Assembly: GCF_001571245.1 (NCBI RefSeq)
Contig: NZ_BCTK01000006.1
Span: 62,001 to 126,000 of the forward strand
Length of the DNA stretch: 64,000 bases
Source: Achromobacter piechaudii NBRC 102461
Lineage (GTDB): Bacteria; Pseudomonadota; Gammaproteobacteria; Burkholderiales; Burkholderiaceae_B
Reading direction: 5' to 3'
Position numbers and translations under genes: made by a program. Of this stretch, positions 53,028 to 61,406 are shown in pieces. The first letter of the stretch is position 1, and every line of letters starts with the position of its first letter. The notes beneath the pieces were generated by a model, which was given only the letters and a program-made list of their open reading frames with translations, had not been told where the DNA came from and made no database searches.

Positions 53028-54077
53028 ATGCAAGAGAAAAACCTGAGTCGCCGTGGCTTTATCAAGACCGCCTCCGGCCTGGCCCTGGCCCCGGCGTTGG
53101 GCTGGGTGCCCGGCATGGCGCACGCCGCCGAAAAAGAAATCGTCGTGGGCACCTGGGGCGGCGATTACCAGAACCTGCTTCAGCAGATCATCAACCCCAT
53201 CGTCGAGAAGCAGGGCGTGAAGGTGGTGTACGACACCGGCAACGCCGTGGGCCGCGTGACCAAGCTGCGCGCGGAAAAGAATTCGCGGCGCGGCAGCATG
53301 GACATTGCGCTGCTGGGCGAAGTCGATATGTATGACGCGGAACGTTCCGGCACGCTGGAACCCATCGATGCCAAGAAGCTGCCCAATCTGGCGCACGCCA
53401 TCGCCGCGTTGAAGACGCCGTATTCGATTCCGCATATCTTCAGCGCGATGACCCTGGTGTACAACACCGAAAAATTCCCCACGCCGCCAGATTCTCTGGA
53501 AGTGCTGCTGGACCCGAAGTGGAAAGGCCAGGTGGGCTTTTCGGACATCCTGTACCTGTACAACTCGGTCTTCGTCGGCCTGGGCGCGGGCGGCGACACC
53601 AAGACCTTCGATGGCGGCAAGCGCTTCCTGGCCAAGCTCAAGTCCAACGCGCCGCGCATCTATCCGTCCAACGAGGCCGTGGCGTCGGCGTTCAAGTCCG
53701 GCGAGATCGCGATTGCGTGCATGTGGAAGGCGCGTGCGCTGCAATGGAAGGACAGCGGCTTGCCGCTGGGCTTCGTGATTCCGAAGGAAGGCTCGGTGCC
53801 AGTGTCGTTCGAAGCGGGCGTGGCCAAGAACAGCCGCAACAAGGACGCCGCGTGGGAATACCTGAACGCGATGCTGGACCCGCAGGGCCAGGTCGGCTTC
53901 GCTGAGAAAATGGGTTATGCGCCCACGGTTACCAATGCGACGCTGCCGGAGAACCTCAAGCGCGTGGGCTTCACCGACGCCGAAGTGAAACTGTTGCGTC
54001 CGTATGACCTGAAGGGCCTGACCGAAGGCAAGGCCGACATGCTGGAATTCTGGAACAAGGAATTCAAGGCGGGTTGA
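53028..54077 (+). CDS. Tat-exported PotD-like ABC substrate-binding protein
   Basis: 349 residues. Twin-arginine signal SRRGFIKTASGLALAP (6-21) ending AHA-A near 34. Mature family features: VVGTWGGDYQ, LLGEVD, FSAMTLVYNT and the C-terminal AWEYLNAMLDP. It is the receptor of the importer, placed last in the operon after two amidohydrolases and the GTPase. Polyamine-like receptor group; actual ligand unknown. Confidence 0.9.
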   Translation: MQEKNLSRRGFIKTASGLALAPALGWVPGMAHAAEKEIVVGTWGGDYQNLLQQIINPIVEKQGVKVVYDTGNAVGRVTKLRAEKNSRRGSMDIALLGEVDMYDAERSGTLEPIDAKKLPNLAHAIAALKTPYSIPHIFSAMTLVYNTEKFPTPPDSLEVLLDPKWKGQVGFSDILYLYNSVFVGLGAGGDTKTFDGGKRFLAKLKSNAPRIYPSNEAVASAFKSGEIAIACMWKARALQWKDSGLPLGFVIPKEGSVPVSFEAGVAKNSRNKDAAWEYLNAMLDPQGQVGFAEKMGYAPTVTNATLPENLKRVGFTDAEVKLLRPYDLKGLTEGKADMLEFWNKEFKAG

Positions 54078-54116
54078 TGCATCGGGGTTGATGCATCGGA
54101 TGTGATGCATCGGGAT
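54075..54116. repeat. Three 14-bp tandem units
   Basis: TGATGCATCGG recurs at 54075, 54089 and 54103 in exact 14-base period. The first unit begins with the stop codon of the binding-protein gene. Confidence 0.85.
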
Positions 54117-54125
54117 TGAAGCGAG

Positions 54126-54150
54126 CGGGGCCGGCATGACCGGCCCCGTT
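54126..54150 (+). terminator. Hairpin terminator of the importer operon
   Basis: CGGGGCCGG (54126-54134) and CCGGCCCCG (54140-54148) form a 9-bp stem with a 5-base loop, followed by TT. The stem is very stable though the T-tract is short. It probably serves the convergent VOC gene too. Confidence 0.7.
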
Positions 54151-54155
54151 TGCGT

Positions 54156-54638
54156 TCATTCGCCGCGCCGCGCCGCCTCGATCCTGGCGACGTCGATCTT
54201 GCCCATCGTCATCATGGCTTCGAAGACGCGCTTGGCGGCGGCGCGGTCCGCGCCCGTGTACGCCTCGGTCAACACGCGTGGCGTGATCTGCCAGGACAGA
54301 CCCCACTTGTCCTTGCACCAGCCGCAATCGCTTGCCGCGCCGCCGTTCTGGACGATGGCGTTCCACAGGCGATCGGTTTCTTCCTGATCGTCGGTGGCGA
54401 CCTGGAATGAAAAAGACTCATTGTGCGAAAACGCCGGGCCGCCGTTCAGGCCCAGGCAGGGGATGCCCATCACGGTGAACTGCACGGTCAGCACTTCGCC
54501 TTCCTTGCCGGAGGGGTAGTCGGACGGGGCCTCGTGGACGGCGTCAACCGAGCTGTCGGGAAACGTCTTGGCGTAGAACTGCGCAGCTTCCAGCGCGGTG
54601 CCGTCGAACCAGAGGCATATGGTGTTCTTGGGAATCAT
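54156..54638 (-). CDS. VOC-family (PhnB/3-demethylubiquinone methyltransferase-like) protein
   Basis: 160 residues from ATG 54638 with an AGGAGACC site upstream; a longer frame start at 54686 is less likely. It has the DUF899-free VOC layout: IPKNTICLWFDGTALEAAQFY, FTVMGIPCLGLNGG, SWQITPRVLTE and a C-terminal MMTMGKID, the classic pattern of the 3-demethylubiquinone-9 3-methyltransferase-named VOC group. Real activity is unknown. It is divergent from the znuD-like gene. Confidence 0.85.
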   Translation of the reverse strand: MIPKNTICLWFDGTALEAAQFYAKTFPDSSVDAVHEAPSDYPSGKEGEVLTVQFTVMGIPCLGLNGGPAFSHNESFSFQVATDDQEETDRLWNAIVQNGGAASDCGWCKDKWGLSWQITPRVLTEAYTGADRAAAKRVFEAMMTMGKIDVARIEAARRGE

Positions 54639-54813
54639 CGGGGGTCTCCTCGTGGATTTACCCGCCGCCGCCGACGCCCGAACCACCGGCGCAAATTGCG
54701 TAAACGGGTTTCGAATTTGTCAGGATACGCGCTTGCCCGCGCCATATTCCCCTCGTCAAAGCCCGGTTTCAAATGTCACGCTTTTTGCGGAAAGCGCTTG
54801 CGCCAATGATGAA

Positions 54814-54854
54814 ATGTTATATCATTCGTCCGCTATTTTGTAATGATATAACAT
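54814..54854 (+). promoter_or_regulatory. Zur-type operator of the TonB receptor gene
   Basis: A perfect 13-bp inverted repeat, ATGTTATATCATT (54814-54826) and AATGATATAACAT (54842-54854), with a 15-base spacer. The right part contains TGTAATGATATAACA (54839-54853), one mismatch from the neisserial Zur motif TGTTATDNHATAACA. The left part matches GAAATGTTATA of the enterobacterial Zur box. It ends 14 bases before the start codon, placed to repress under zinc excess. Confidence 0.75.
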
Positions 54855-54868
54855 CCGAGAGAATGTAA

Positions 54869-56983
54869 ATGAAAGGCAAGAAGCTGGGGTTCAAGAAGGG
54901 AAAGAGAGCAGTCGCCAACGTGCGGGCCGCGCGCCGTGCAAGCCTGAAACCGCTGGTCTGCTCGCTGATGCTGATCGCGCCCGTGGCGCAGGCCGAGACC
55001 GATGCGGACGCGACCCGCGCCAAGACGCTTGCGCCCATCACCGTGTCGGCCAATCCGCTGGGCCTGGACTTGAACAGCACCACGCTGCCGGCCTCGGTTC
55101 TGGAAGGCGACGCCTTGATTGAACAGCGCACGGGCACGCTGGGCGAAACGCTGAAGAACCTGCCCGGCGTGAACAGCGATACGTTCGGCGGCGGCGCAAG
55201 CCGTCCCGTGATCCGGGGCCAGACCGCGCCGCGCGTGAAGGTGCTGTCAGACGGCTCCGAAGTGATGGACGCATCCAGCATCTCGCCCGACCATGCCGTA
55301 ACCGTCGAACCCCTGCTGGCCGAGCGCATCGAAGTGCTGCGCGGCCCCGCCACGCTGCTGTATGGCGGCGGCGCGATCGGCGGCGTGGTCAACGTGGTCG
55401 ACAAGAAGGTGCCCACCGCCGTCCCGGAAAAGGGCGTTGAAGCCGAAGCGGAATTGCGCGGCGCAACCGGCACCAAGGAGCGCTCCGGCGCGGTCGGCAT
55501 CACGGCTGGCGAAGGCCAGTTCGCCGTGCGCGTCGAAGGCATGAAGCGCCGCACCAGCGACTACGACGTGCCCGACTGGCCGGGCGGCAAGCTGGAAGGC
55601 TCGTACAGCGAGTCCGCGCAGGGCTCGGTCGGCATGTCGTGGATCACCCCGCGCGGTTACGTCGGCCTGGCGTTCACGCATCTGGAAAGCAAATACGGGT
55701 TGCCCGGTCACAACCACGAATACGAAGGCTGCCACCCGCACGGCACGCACCTGCACTGCGGCGGCCACGACGACCACGACCATGACGAGGAAGGCCACGA
55801 CCACGACCATGACCACGAGCATGGCGGCGTGCCGTATGTGAAGTTGCGCAGCAATCGCCTGGACCTGCGCGCCGAATACCAGGACCCCTTCGCCGGCTTT
55901 GAAAAAATCCGTGTGCGGGGCGGCCTGACGGACTATCAGCACGACGAGATCGAAGGCGGCGAAGTCGGCACGCGCTTCAAGAACAAGGGCTACGACCTGC
56001 GGGTGGAATTGCAGCACAAGCCGGTGGCCGGCTGGCGCGGCGTGGTCGGCATGCAGAACGCCTATAGCGATTTCCGCGCGGAAGGCGAAGAAGCGTTCCT
56101 GCCGCGCAGCCGCACGCGTTCGAATGGCCTCTTCGTGCTTGAGGAATACCAGTTGAACGACTGGCGTTTCGAATTGGGCGCTCGGCAGGACTGGCAGCGC
56201 ATCTCGCCCGAAGGCGGGGCGTCACGCAGCAGCCTGTCGGGCACGTCGCTGTCGGCGGCCGCCATCTGGGATTTCGCGCCGCAATATTCCGTGGCGCTGT
56301 CGCTGTCGCGCTCGCAGCGCCTGCCCAACGCGCAGGAGCTGTACGCCGACGGCGTTCACCTGGCCACCAATACGTATGAGTTGGGCAACGCGGACCTGGG
56401 CCGCGAAACCTCGCACAACATCGACCTGACCTTGCGCAAGCACGCCGGCGACACCACGTTCTCCGCCAGCGTGTTCCACAACCGCGTCAAGAACTACATC
56501 TACGCCAACACGCTGGACCGCTATGAGGATTTCCGGCTGATCGAATACACGCAGCGCGACGCGGAATTCACCGGCGTGGAAGGCGAGCTGCGCCATCAGT
56601 TCACCCCCGTGTTCTCGGCCGCCGTCTTCGGCGACTACGTGCGCGGCAAGCTGACGGGCGGCGACGGCAACCTGCCGCGCATCCCGGCAGCGCGCGCCGG
56701 CGTGCGCGGCAACGTGAAGTGGCAGCAGTGGTCGGGCGGCGTGGAATACGCGCGCGTGTTCTCGCAGAAGGACATCGCGTCGTATGAAGACAGCACGCCG
56801 GGCTACAACCTGGTGAACGCGGTGGTGGCGTACCGGGGCCGGTACGGCGAGACGGGTTACGAGGTCTACGTGCGCGGCACCAACCTCTTGAACAAGCTGG
56901 CGTACAACCATGCTTCGTTCATCTCGTCGGTGGCGCCGCTGCCGGGTCGCAGCGTGATGCTGGGCGTGCGGATGACGTATTGA
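54869..56983 (+). CDS. znuD: ZnuD-like TonB-dependent zinc receptor
   Basis: 704 residues, outer-membrane beta-barrel. Lys/Arg-rich long signal peptide ending AQA-E near 42, TonB box ITVSA near 57, plug domain with LKNLPGVNSD, RGQTAPRVKVL and GPATLLYGGGAIGGVVNVVD, then a 22-strand barrel ending in the aromatic MTY. An extracellular loop at about 282-318 is packed with His, Asp and Glu (HDDHDHDEEGHDHDHDHEH), the metal-collecting loop of ZnuD. Start is close behind a Zur-type operator, so expression under zinc starvation is likely. Confidence 0.9.
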   Translation: MKGKKLGFKKGKRAVANVRAARRASLKPLVCSLMLIAPVAQAETDADATRAKTLAPITVSANPLGLDLNSTTLPASVLEGDALIEQRTGTLGETLKNLPGVNSDTFGGGASRPVIRGQTAPRVKVLSDGSEVMDASSISPDHAVTVEPLLAERIEVLRGPATLLYGGGAIGGVVNVVDKKVPTAVPEKGVEAEAELRGATGTKERSGAVGITAGEGQFAVRVEGMKRRTSDYDVPDWPGGKLEGSYSESAQGSVGMSWITPRGYVGLAFTHLESKYGLPGHNHEYEGCHPHGTHLHCGGHDDHDHDEEGHDHDHDHEHGGVPYVKLRSNRLDLRAEYQDPFAGFEKIRVRGGLTDYQHDEIEGGEVGTRFKNKGYDLRVELQHKPVAGWRGVVGMQNAYSDFRAEGEEAFLPRSRTRSNGLFVLEEYQLNDWRFELGARQDWQRISPEGGASRSSLSGTSLSAAAIWDFAPQYSVALSLSRSQRLPNAQELYADGVHLATNTYELGNADLGRETSHNIDLTLRKHAGDTTFSASVFHNRVKNYIYANTLDRYEDFRLIEYTQRDAEFTGVEGELRHQFTPVFSAAVFGDYVRGKLTGGDGNLPRIPAARAGVRGNVKWQQWSGGVEYARVFSQKDIASYEDSTPGYNLVNAVVAYRGRYGETGYEVYVRGTNLLNKLAYNHASFISSVAPLPGRSVMLGVRMTY

Positions 56984-57111
56984 TTCCCTGAGCGAGCGGG
57001 ACGATCCGGTGCTCCTGCGTGACGGATCGGCCCGGCTTGCGATGGACGTGCGCATAGCGGCCGACGGTGTGCTAAGTTGCCGGGATTCCCGCCCGGTACG
57101 GAGCCTTCACC

Positions 57112-57897
57112 ATGCTGAAATTCGCCGCCAATCTGTCGATGATGTATCAGGAATATCCGTTCCTGGATCGCTATGCCGCCGCTGCGGCGGACGGTTTTAC
57201 CGGTGTGGAATGCATGTTTCCCTATTCGGAACCGGCCGCCTTCGTGCGCGAGCGTATCGATGCGGCGGGCGTGTCGCAGGTTCTGTTCAATGCGCCGCCC
57301 GGCATCACGGCGCGCGGCGAACGCGGGCTGGCGGCGTTGCCGGGGCGGCAGGCTGAATTCCAGGCGGGGATCGAACACGCCCTGGCCTACGCGACGACGC
57401 TGTCCTGCTCAAATGTGCACGTCATGGCGGGCCTGGCGCCCGAAGGCGTCGCGCGCGAATCCTTGCTGGACTGCTACCGCGAAAATCTGGATTGGGCTGC
57501 GCGCCAGGCGCGGTCGGCGGGCGTCACGCTGCTGATCGAACCCATCAACACGCGCGACATTCCCGGCTATATCCTGAACCGCCAGGACGAGGCCCACGCC
57601 ATCGTGCAGGTTGTGAACGCGCCCAACCTGAAAGTGCAGATGGACCTTTACCACTGCCAGATCGTTGAAGGCGACGTCACCGCCAAACTGCACGAGTACC
57701 TGCCGACCGGCCGCGTGGGCCATTTGCAGATCGCCGGCGTGCCGCAGCGGCACGAACCGGATCGTGGCGAACTCGACTACGGCTGGGTGTTCGGCGTGCT
57801 GCGCGAATTGCGCTACAGCGGCTGGATCGGTTGCGAATATCGTCCGGCAGGGCATACTTCGGCCGGCTTGCGCTGGCTCAATGCCGCGCGCGCCTGA
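57112..57897 (+). CDS. Hydroxypyruvate isomerase / OtnI-like paralogue
   Basis: 261 residues, a TIM-barrel isomerase highly similar to the OtnI at 36230 along its length: [55 protein letters not shown]. It could be a true hydroxypyruvate isomerase (Hyi) or a second 2-oxo-tetronate isomerase. There are no partner kinase or dehydrogenase genes beside it. A Bug-type receptor follows after 148 bases. Confidence 0.82.
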   Translation: MLKFAANLSMMYQEYPFLDRYAAAAADGFTGVECMFPYSEPAAFVRERIDAAGVSQVLFNAPPGITARGERGLAALPGRQAEFQAGIEHALAYATTLSCSNVHVMAGLAPEGVARESLLDCYRENLDWAARQARSAGVTLLIEPINTRDIPGYILNRQDEAHAIVQVVNAPNLKVQMDLYHCQIVEGDVTAKLHEYLPTGRVGHLQIAGVPQRHEPDRGELDYGWVFGVLRELRYSGWIGCEYRPAGHTSAGLRWLNAARA

Positions 57898-57995
57898 GCG
57901 TTACGCACCCAGGCCCCTTTTGCGATTTGTTCCCGAGCCTGATTTCCGCATGACGGATGACCCGAACCGCACGTCTTGCAGTCGTGCCAAAAATA

Positions 57996-58019
57996 GTTAA
58001 TATGTTAATAAAAAATAAC
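57996..58019 (+). promoter_or_regulatory. AT-rich direct repeat upstream of the Bug receptor gene
   Basis: GTTAAT recurs at 57996-58001 and 58004-58009, followed by an A-tract and AATAAC. This low-GC stretch ends about 27 bases before the start and is a likely promoter/operator zone. Confidence 0.45.
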
Positions 58020-58045
58020 CAGGACGGGTTCGAGGAGACCAGGAC

Positions 58046-59050
58046 ATGACGACACGATTCTTGCCGCGCGCATGGCGCGCGTTGGCCTTGACCTTGACCT
58101 TCACGGGCGCCGGGTTGCTGATGGCCATGGCGCCCGCGCTATCTTCGGCAGGGGAATTCCCCGATCATCCGATCCGCTGGCTGGTGCCGTTCAGCGCGGG
58201 CGGCGGCAGCGATATCGCCACCCGCATCGTCGCCCGGCATGTGGGCGAAACGCTGGGGCAGACGGTCGTGGTCGAAAACCGGCCCGGCGCGGCCACCATC
58301 GTCGCCGCGCAGGAAACCGCGCGCGCCGCGCCGGATGGCTACACCTTGATGACGGCCGGCATGAGCACACTGGCCTTGAACCCCTGGCTGTACAAGAACC
58401 TGCCCTATGACCCGGCGCGCAACCTGACGCCGGTGTCCACGCTGGTGTCGCTGCCCATCGTGCTGGTGACCTCGCCGTCCTCCGACCTGACGGACATGCC
58501 CGCCGTCATGCACTATCTGCGCGGCAAGCAGCCGGGCAGCTATGCGTCGCTGGGCGTGGGCAGCCCGCACCATCTGGCGATGGAGCTGTTCCTGGAATCC
58601 ATCGGCGGGCGCGCCACCGCGATTCCGTACAAGGGCACGCCGCCCGCCTTGCAGGACGTCGCGTCCGGCGTGGTGCCGATGATGATGGCCGACCTGGCCG
58701 CCGCCCGGCCCTTGATCCAGGCCGGCAAGCTGCGCGCCATCGCCGTGCCGGCCGCGCAGCGTTCGGCGCAACTGCCAGATGTGCCGACCTTTGCCGAAGT
58801 GGGCGGGCACACTTTCGAGGCGGCCGCCTGGCAAGGCGTGGTGGCGCCGGCCGGCACGCCCGCGCCCATCGTCGACAAACTCAGCCGCGCCATCGTCGCG
58901 GCGTTGCAGTTGCCCGATGTGGTCAAGCAACTTACCTTGCAGGGCATGGAACCCACGGGCAGCACCCCGCAGGCTTTTGCGGACTATGCGCGCGCGGAAA
59001 ACGAACGCTGGGGTGCGGTGATCCGGCACAAGGGTATTTCGGCCGAATAA
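58046..59050 (+). CDS. Bug-family (TctC) tripartite transport receptor
   Basis: 334 residues. Signal peptide about 1-32 ending near SAG. Bug motifs: FPDHPIRWLVPFSAGGGSDIATR (N-terminal strand and loop), VVENRPGAATIVAAQ, GYTLMTAG, LPYDPARNLTP, APAGTPAPIVDKLSRAI. It binds a carboxylate in the periplasm; the class is greatly expanded in Bordetella/Achromobacter, often without its own membrane partners, as here. GAGGAGACC precedes the ATG. Confidence 0.9.
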   Translation: MTTRFLPRAWRALALTLTFTGAGLLMAMAPALSSAGEFPDHPIRWLVPFSAGGGSDIATRIVARHVGETLGQTVVVENRPGAATIVAAQETARAAPDGYTLMTAGMSTLALNPWLYKNLPYDPARNLTPVSTLVSLPIVLVTSPSSDLTDMPAVMHYLRGKQPGSYASLGVGSPHHLAMELFLESIGGRATAIPYKGTPPALQDVASGVVPMMMADLAAARPLIQAGKLRAIAVPAAQRSAQLPDVPTFAEVGGHTFEAAAWQGVVAPAGTPAPIVDKLSRAIVAALQLPDVVKQLTLQGMEPTGSTPQAFADYARAENERWGAVIRHKGISAE

Positions 59051-59125
59051 GCGCCGCGCCCGAGGCAACGCATGGGCGTCGCGTTTTGACCCGGGCAGCA
59101 CCGCGTGTGCGGCCCGGCCCCGGCG

Positions 59126-60031
59126 TCAGTCGCGCGCGGCGGGGCGGCGCTTCTTGCTGCGCTGGGCGGTGGCCGCGCAGCCGGCCGAGGCGATGACGAT
59201 GCCGGCGATGGCCAGCCATTGCGTGCGCGTCAGATGTTCATTCAGCACGATCACGCCAGCCAATGCGCCCATGGCGGGTTCCATACTGAGCAGCACGCCG
59301 AAGGTCTTTTGTGGCAGGCGGCGCAGCGCCACCATTTCCAGCGAGTAGGGCAGCGCGCTGGACAGGATGCCTACGCCGATGCCCGCCAGGATCAGCTTGG
59401 GGTCCAGCAATGCCATGCCTGCGTGCGCCACGCCCACGGGCAAGGCGACCATGGTGGCCGCCAGCAGCCCCAGCGACGTCGCCTGGCCGCCGTGCACGTT
59501 GCCCGCCATTCTGCCGAAAATAATGTACAGCGCCCAGCACACGGCGGCAGCCAGCGCGTAGGCGATGCCGGTGGGGTCCAGGTCATGCAGAGACTGGCCG
59601 GTGGGAATCAGCAGCACCAGTCCGGCCAGCGCGCAGGCGATCCACACGTAGTCGATCGCGCGCCGCGACAGCACCACGGCCAGCGTCAGCGGCCCGGTGA
59701 ATTCGATTGCGATGGCGATACCCAGCGGCAGCGTGCGCAGCGCCATATAGAAAAGCAGGTTCATGCAGGCCAGCGTCACGCCGTACAGCGCGATCTTGGC
59801 GGCGTTCTGGCGCGTCAGCGCGAAGCGCCACGGACGCCAGAATGCGATCAGGATGATGGCGCCGATGACGATGCGATAGGCGGTCGTGCCTTGCGCGCCC
59901 ACTTCGGGAAACAGCGACTTGGCGAACGAGGTGCCGATGCACAGCGACGCCATCGCGCCGATCAGCGACAGCGTAGGAAGCAGGGTCGAGCCCGAGGCGT
60001 TGTGCCCGGTGTTCAAGGTGGCGGCGGTCAT
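59126..60031 (-). CDS. rhtA: RhtA-like EamA/DMT exporter
   Basis: 301 residues with 10 predicted spans forming two EamA repeats. Matches the RhtA threonine/homoserine exporter group: SLCIGTSFAKSLFP, AYRIVIGAIILIAFWRPWR, LALVLIPTG-like segment and LPYSLEMVALRRLPQKTFGVLLSMEPAMGAL near the C-terminus. A basic tail ends the protein. It neighbours a second amino-acid exporter (LysE-like). Substrate specificity inferred from family. Confidence 0.85.
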   Translation of the reverse strand: MTAATLNTGHNASGSTLLPTLSLIGAMASLCIGTSFAKSLFPEVGAQGTTAYRIVIGAIILIAFWRPWRFALTRQNAAKIALYGVTLACMNLLFYMALRTLPLGIAIAIEFTGPLTLAVVLSRRAIDYVWIACALAGLVLLIPTGQSLHDLDPTGIAYALAAAVCWALYIIFGRMAGNVHGGQATSLGLLAATMVALPVGVAHAGMALLDPKLILAGIGVGILSSALPYSLEMVALRRLPQKTFGVLLSMEPAMGALAGVIVLNEHLTRTQWLAIAGIVIASAGCAATAQRSKKRRPAARD

Positions 60032-60088
60032 GGTGCTAGGGAAGGCTCAATGCAAGGGTATGCGCGGGGGCGAAGGCAAGTCTGGAAA

Positions 60089-60733
60089 TCAGGGCGCCAG
60101 CGTGGCGGCCGTGGAGTAAAGCACATACAGCGCCAGGCCGAGCATGACCGCGCCCAAGAGGCCTTGCTGCATGCGCAGAAACCATGGGTTGCGTCCGACC
60201 CAGCCGCGTATGCGCGAAGCGCCGTAGGCAAAGCAGCTGCCGTAGGGCAGGCTCAACACCTTCATGGTGATGCCTAGCACCAGCATCTGCACCCAGACCG
60301 GACCATTCTCGGGCGACGTGAACTGCGGCAGGAAGGCGATCATGAACAACAGCACCTTGGGGTTGAGCAGGTTGGTCATGAAGCCCTGCCAGAACGCATC
60401 GCGTGCATCGCCGGGGCGCGCCGACAACGACACGTCGGCCGAACGCGCGCAGCGGATCATCGCCTTGATGCCCAGGTATCCCAGATACAGGCCGCCCGCC
60501 GCCTTGATGGCCACGAACAGCGTCGGAAAGGCTTGCAGCACCGACGCCAGCCCCAGCACCACGGCCGGCACCTGGATGAAACCGGCCGCCACGTTGCCCA
60601 GCACACTATGGAAGGCGGGGCGGAACCCCTGGGTCATGCCACGTGACAGGGTCAGCGCCATGTCCGGGCCGGGCGTGAGTTTGAGCGCCGCGTCGGCGGC
60701 GAGAAAAAGCAGGAACAGCTGGAGCGACGGCAT
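60089..60733 (-). CDS. LysE/RhtB-family amino-acid exporter
   Basis: 214 residues from ATG 60733; an upstream in-frame start at 60799 adds a non-hydrophobic leader and is rejected. Six spans, LTPGPDMALTLSRG (about 17-30) is the family signature, and GFMTNLLNPKVLLFMIAFLPQF (about 120-141) is the conserved middle. Divergent from an Lrp-type regulator, as expected for lysE-type genes controlled by amino-acid level. Confidence 0.9.
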   Translation of the reverse strand: MPSLQLFLLFLAADAALKLTPGPDMALTLSRGMTQGFRPAFHSVLGNVAAGFIQVPAVVLGLASVLQAFPTLFVAIKAAGGLYLGYLGIKAMIRCARSADVSLSARPGDARDAFWQGFMTNLLNPKVLLFMIAFLPQFTSPENGPVWVQMLVLGITMKVLSLPYGSCFAYGASRIRGWVGRNPWFLRMQQGLLGAVMLGLALYVLYSTAATLAP

Positions 60734-60935
60734 TGCTACGACGGCGAAAAGGGGGTGCCCAGGGAAGGCGGGCGGGCGAAGGGTTCTCAGTGTAAGCAAG
60801 CACCCTGATTAATTCCGTCGTCTGGCAGCCGCAAAATGAAGTTTCCCGTCGAATTGGGGCCGGAGCGTGTCGCGCCCGGGATTAGAATCTGCGCAAGGCC
60901 GAGTCCGGCCTCAGCCCCCGCGTTCCGAGACCACC

Positions 60936-61406
60936 ATGGAACTAGACGATTTTGATCTTCAAATCCTGCAGAGCTTGCAGGAAGACAACCAGCGCACCAG
61001 TCAGGACGTGGCCGAACGCGTGAACCTGTCGCCGGTGTCGTGCCTGCGCCGGATGAAGCGGCTGCGCGAATCCAAGGTGGTGACGGCCGACGTGTCCGTC
61101 GTGAACCCCGCCGCCGTGGGGCGCGCCATCATGATGGTGGTGCTGGTGTCGCTGGAGAGCGAACGCGCCGACAAGCTGGACCTGTTCAAGCGCGCCATGC
61201 AGGGCGCGCCCGAAGTCATGCAGTGCCTGTCCGTGACGGGCGAGGTCGACTTCGTGCTGACCTTGACCATGGCCGACATGGCCGAGTACGACGCCTTCGC
61301 CCAGCGCCACTTCTGGGGCAATCCCAACGTCAAACGCTTCTCTACGCTGGTCGTGATGAACCAGGTGAAGAACACGCTGACGGTGCCGGTGACTACATCG
61401 GCTTGA
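60936..61406 (+). CDS. Lrp/AsnC-family transcriptional regulator
   Basis: 156 residues. N-terminal HTH (LDDFDLQILQSLQEDNQRTSQD, RVNLSPVSCLRRMKRLRE) and C-terminal RAM ligand domain with VMQCLSVTGEVDFVLTL. It is divergent from the LysE-like exporter (202-base shared intergenic region) and probably controls it in response to an amino acid. Its 3' end overlaps the convergent Bug receptor gene by 14 bases. Confidence 0.9.
   Translation: MELDDFDLQILQSLQEDNQRTSQDVAERVNLSPVSCLRRMKRLRESKVVTADVSVVNPAAVGRAIMMVVLVSLESERADKLDLFKRAMQGAPEVMQCLSVTGEVDFVLTLTMADMAEYDAFAQRHFWGNPNVKRFSTLVVMNQVKNTLTVPVTTSA

Noticed and set aside
55709-55830. Repeat-like CAC/GAC-rich stretch resembling a short CRISPR or microsatellite
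   Set aside because: It encodes the His/Asp loop of the ZnuD-like receptor and has no spacers or regular period.
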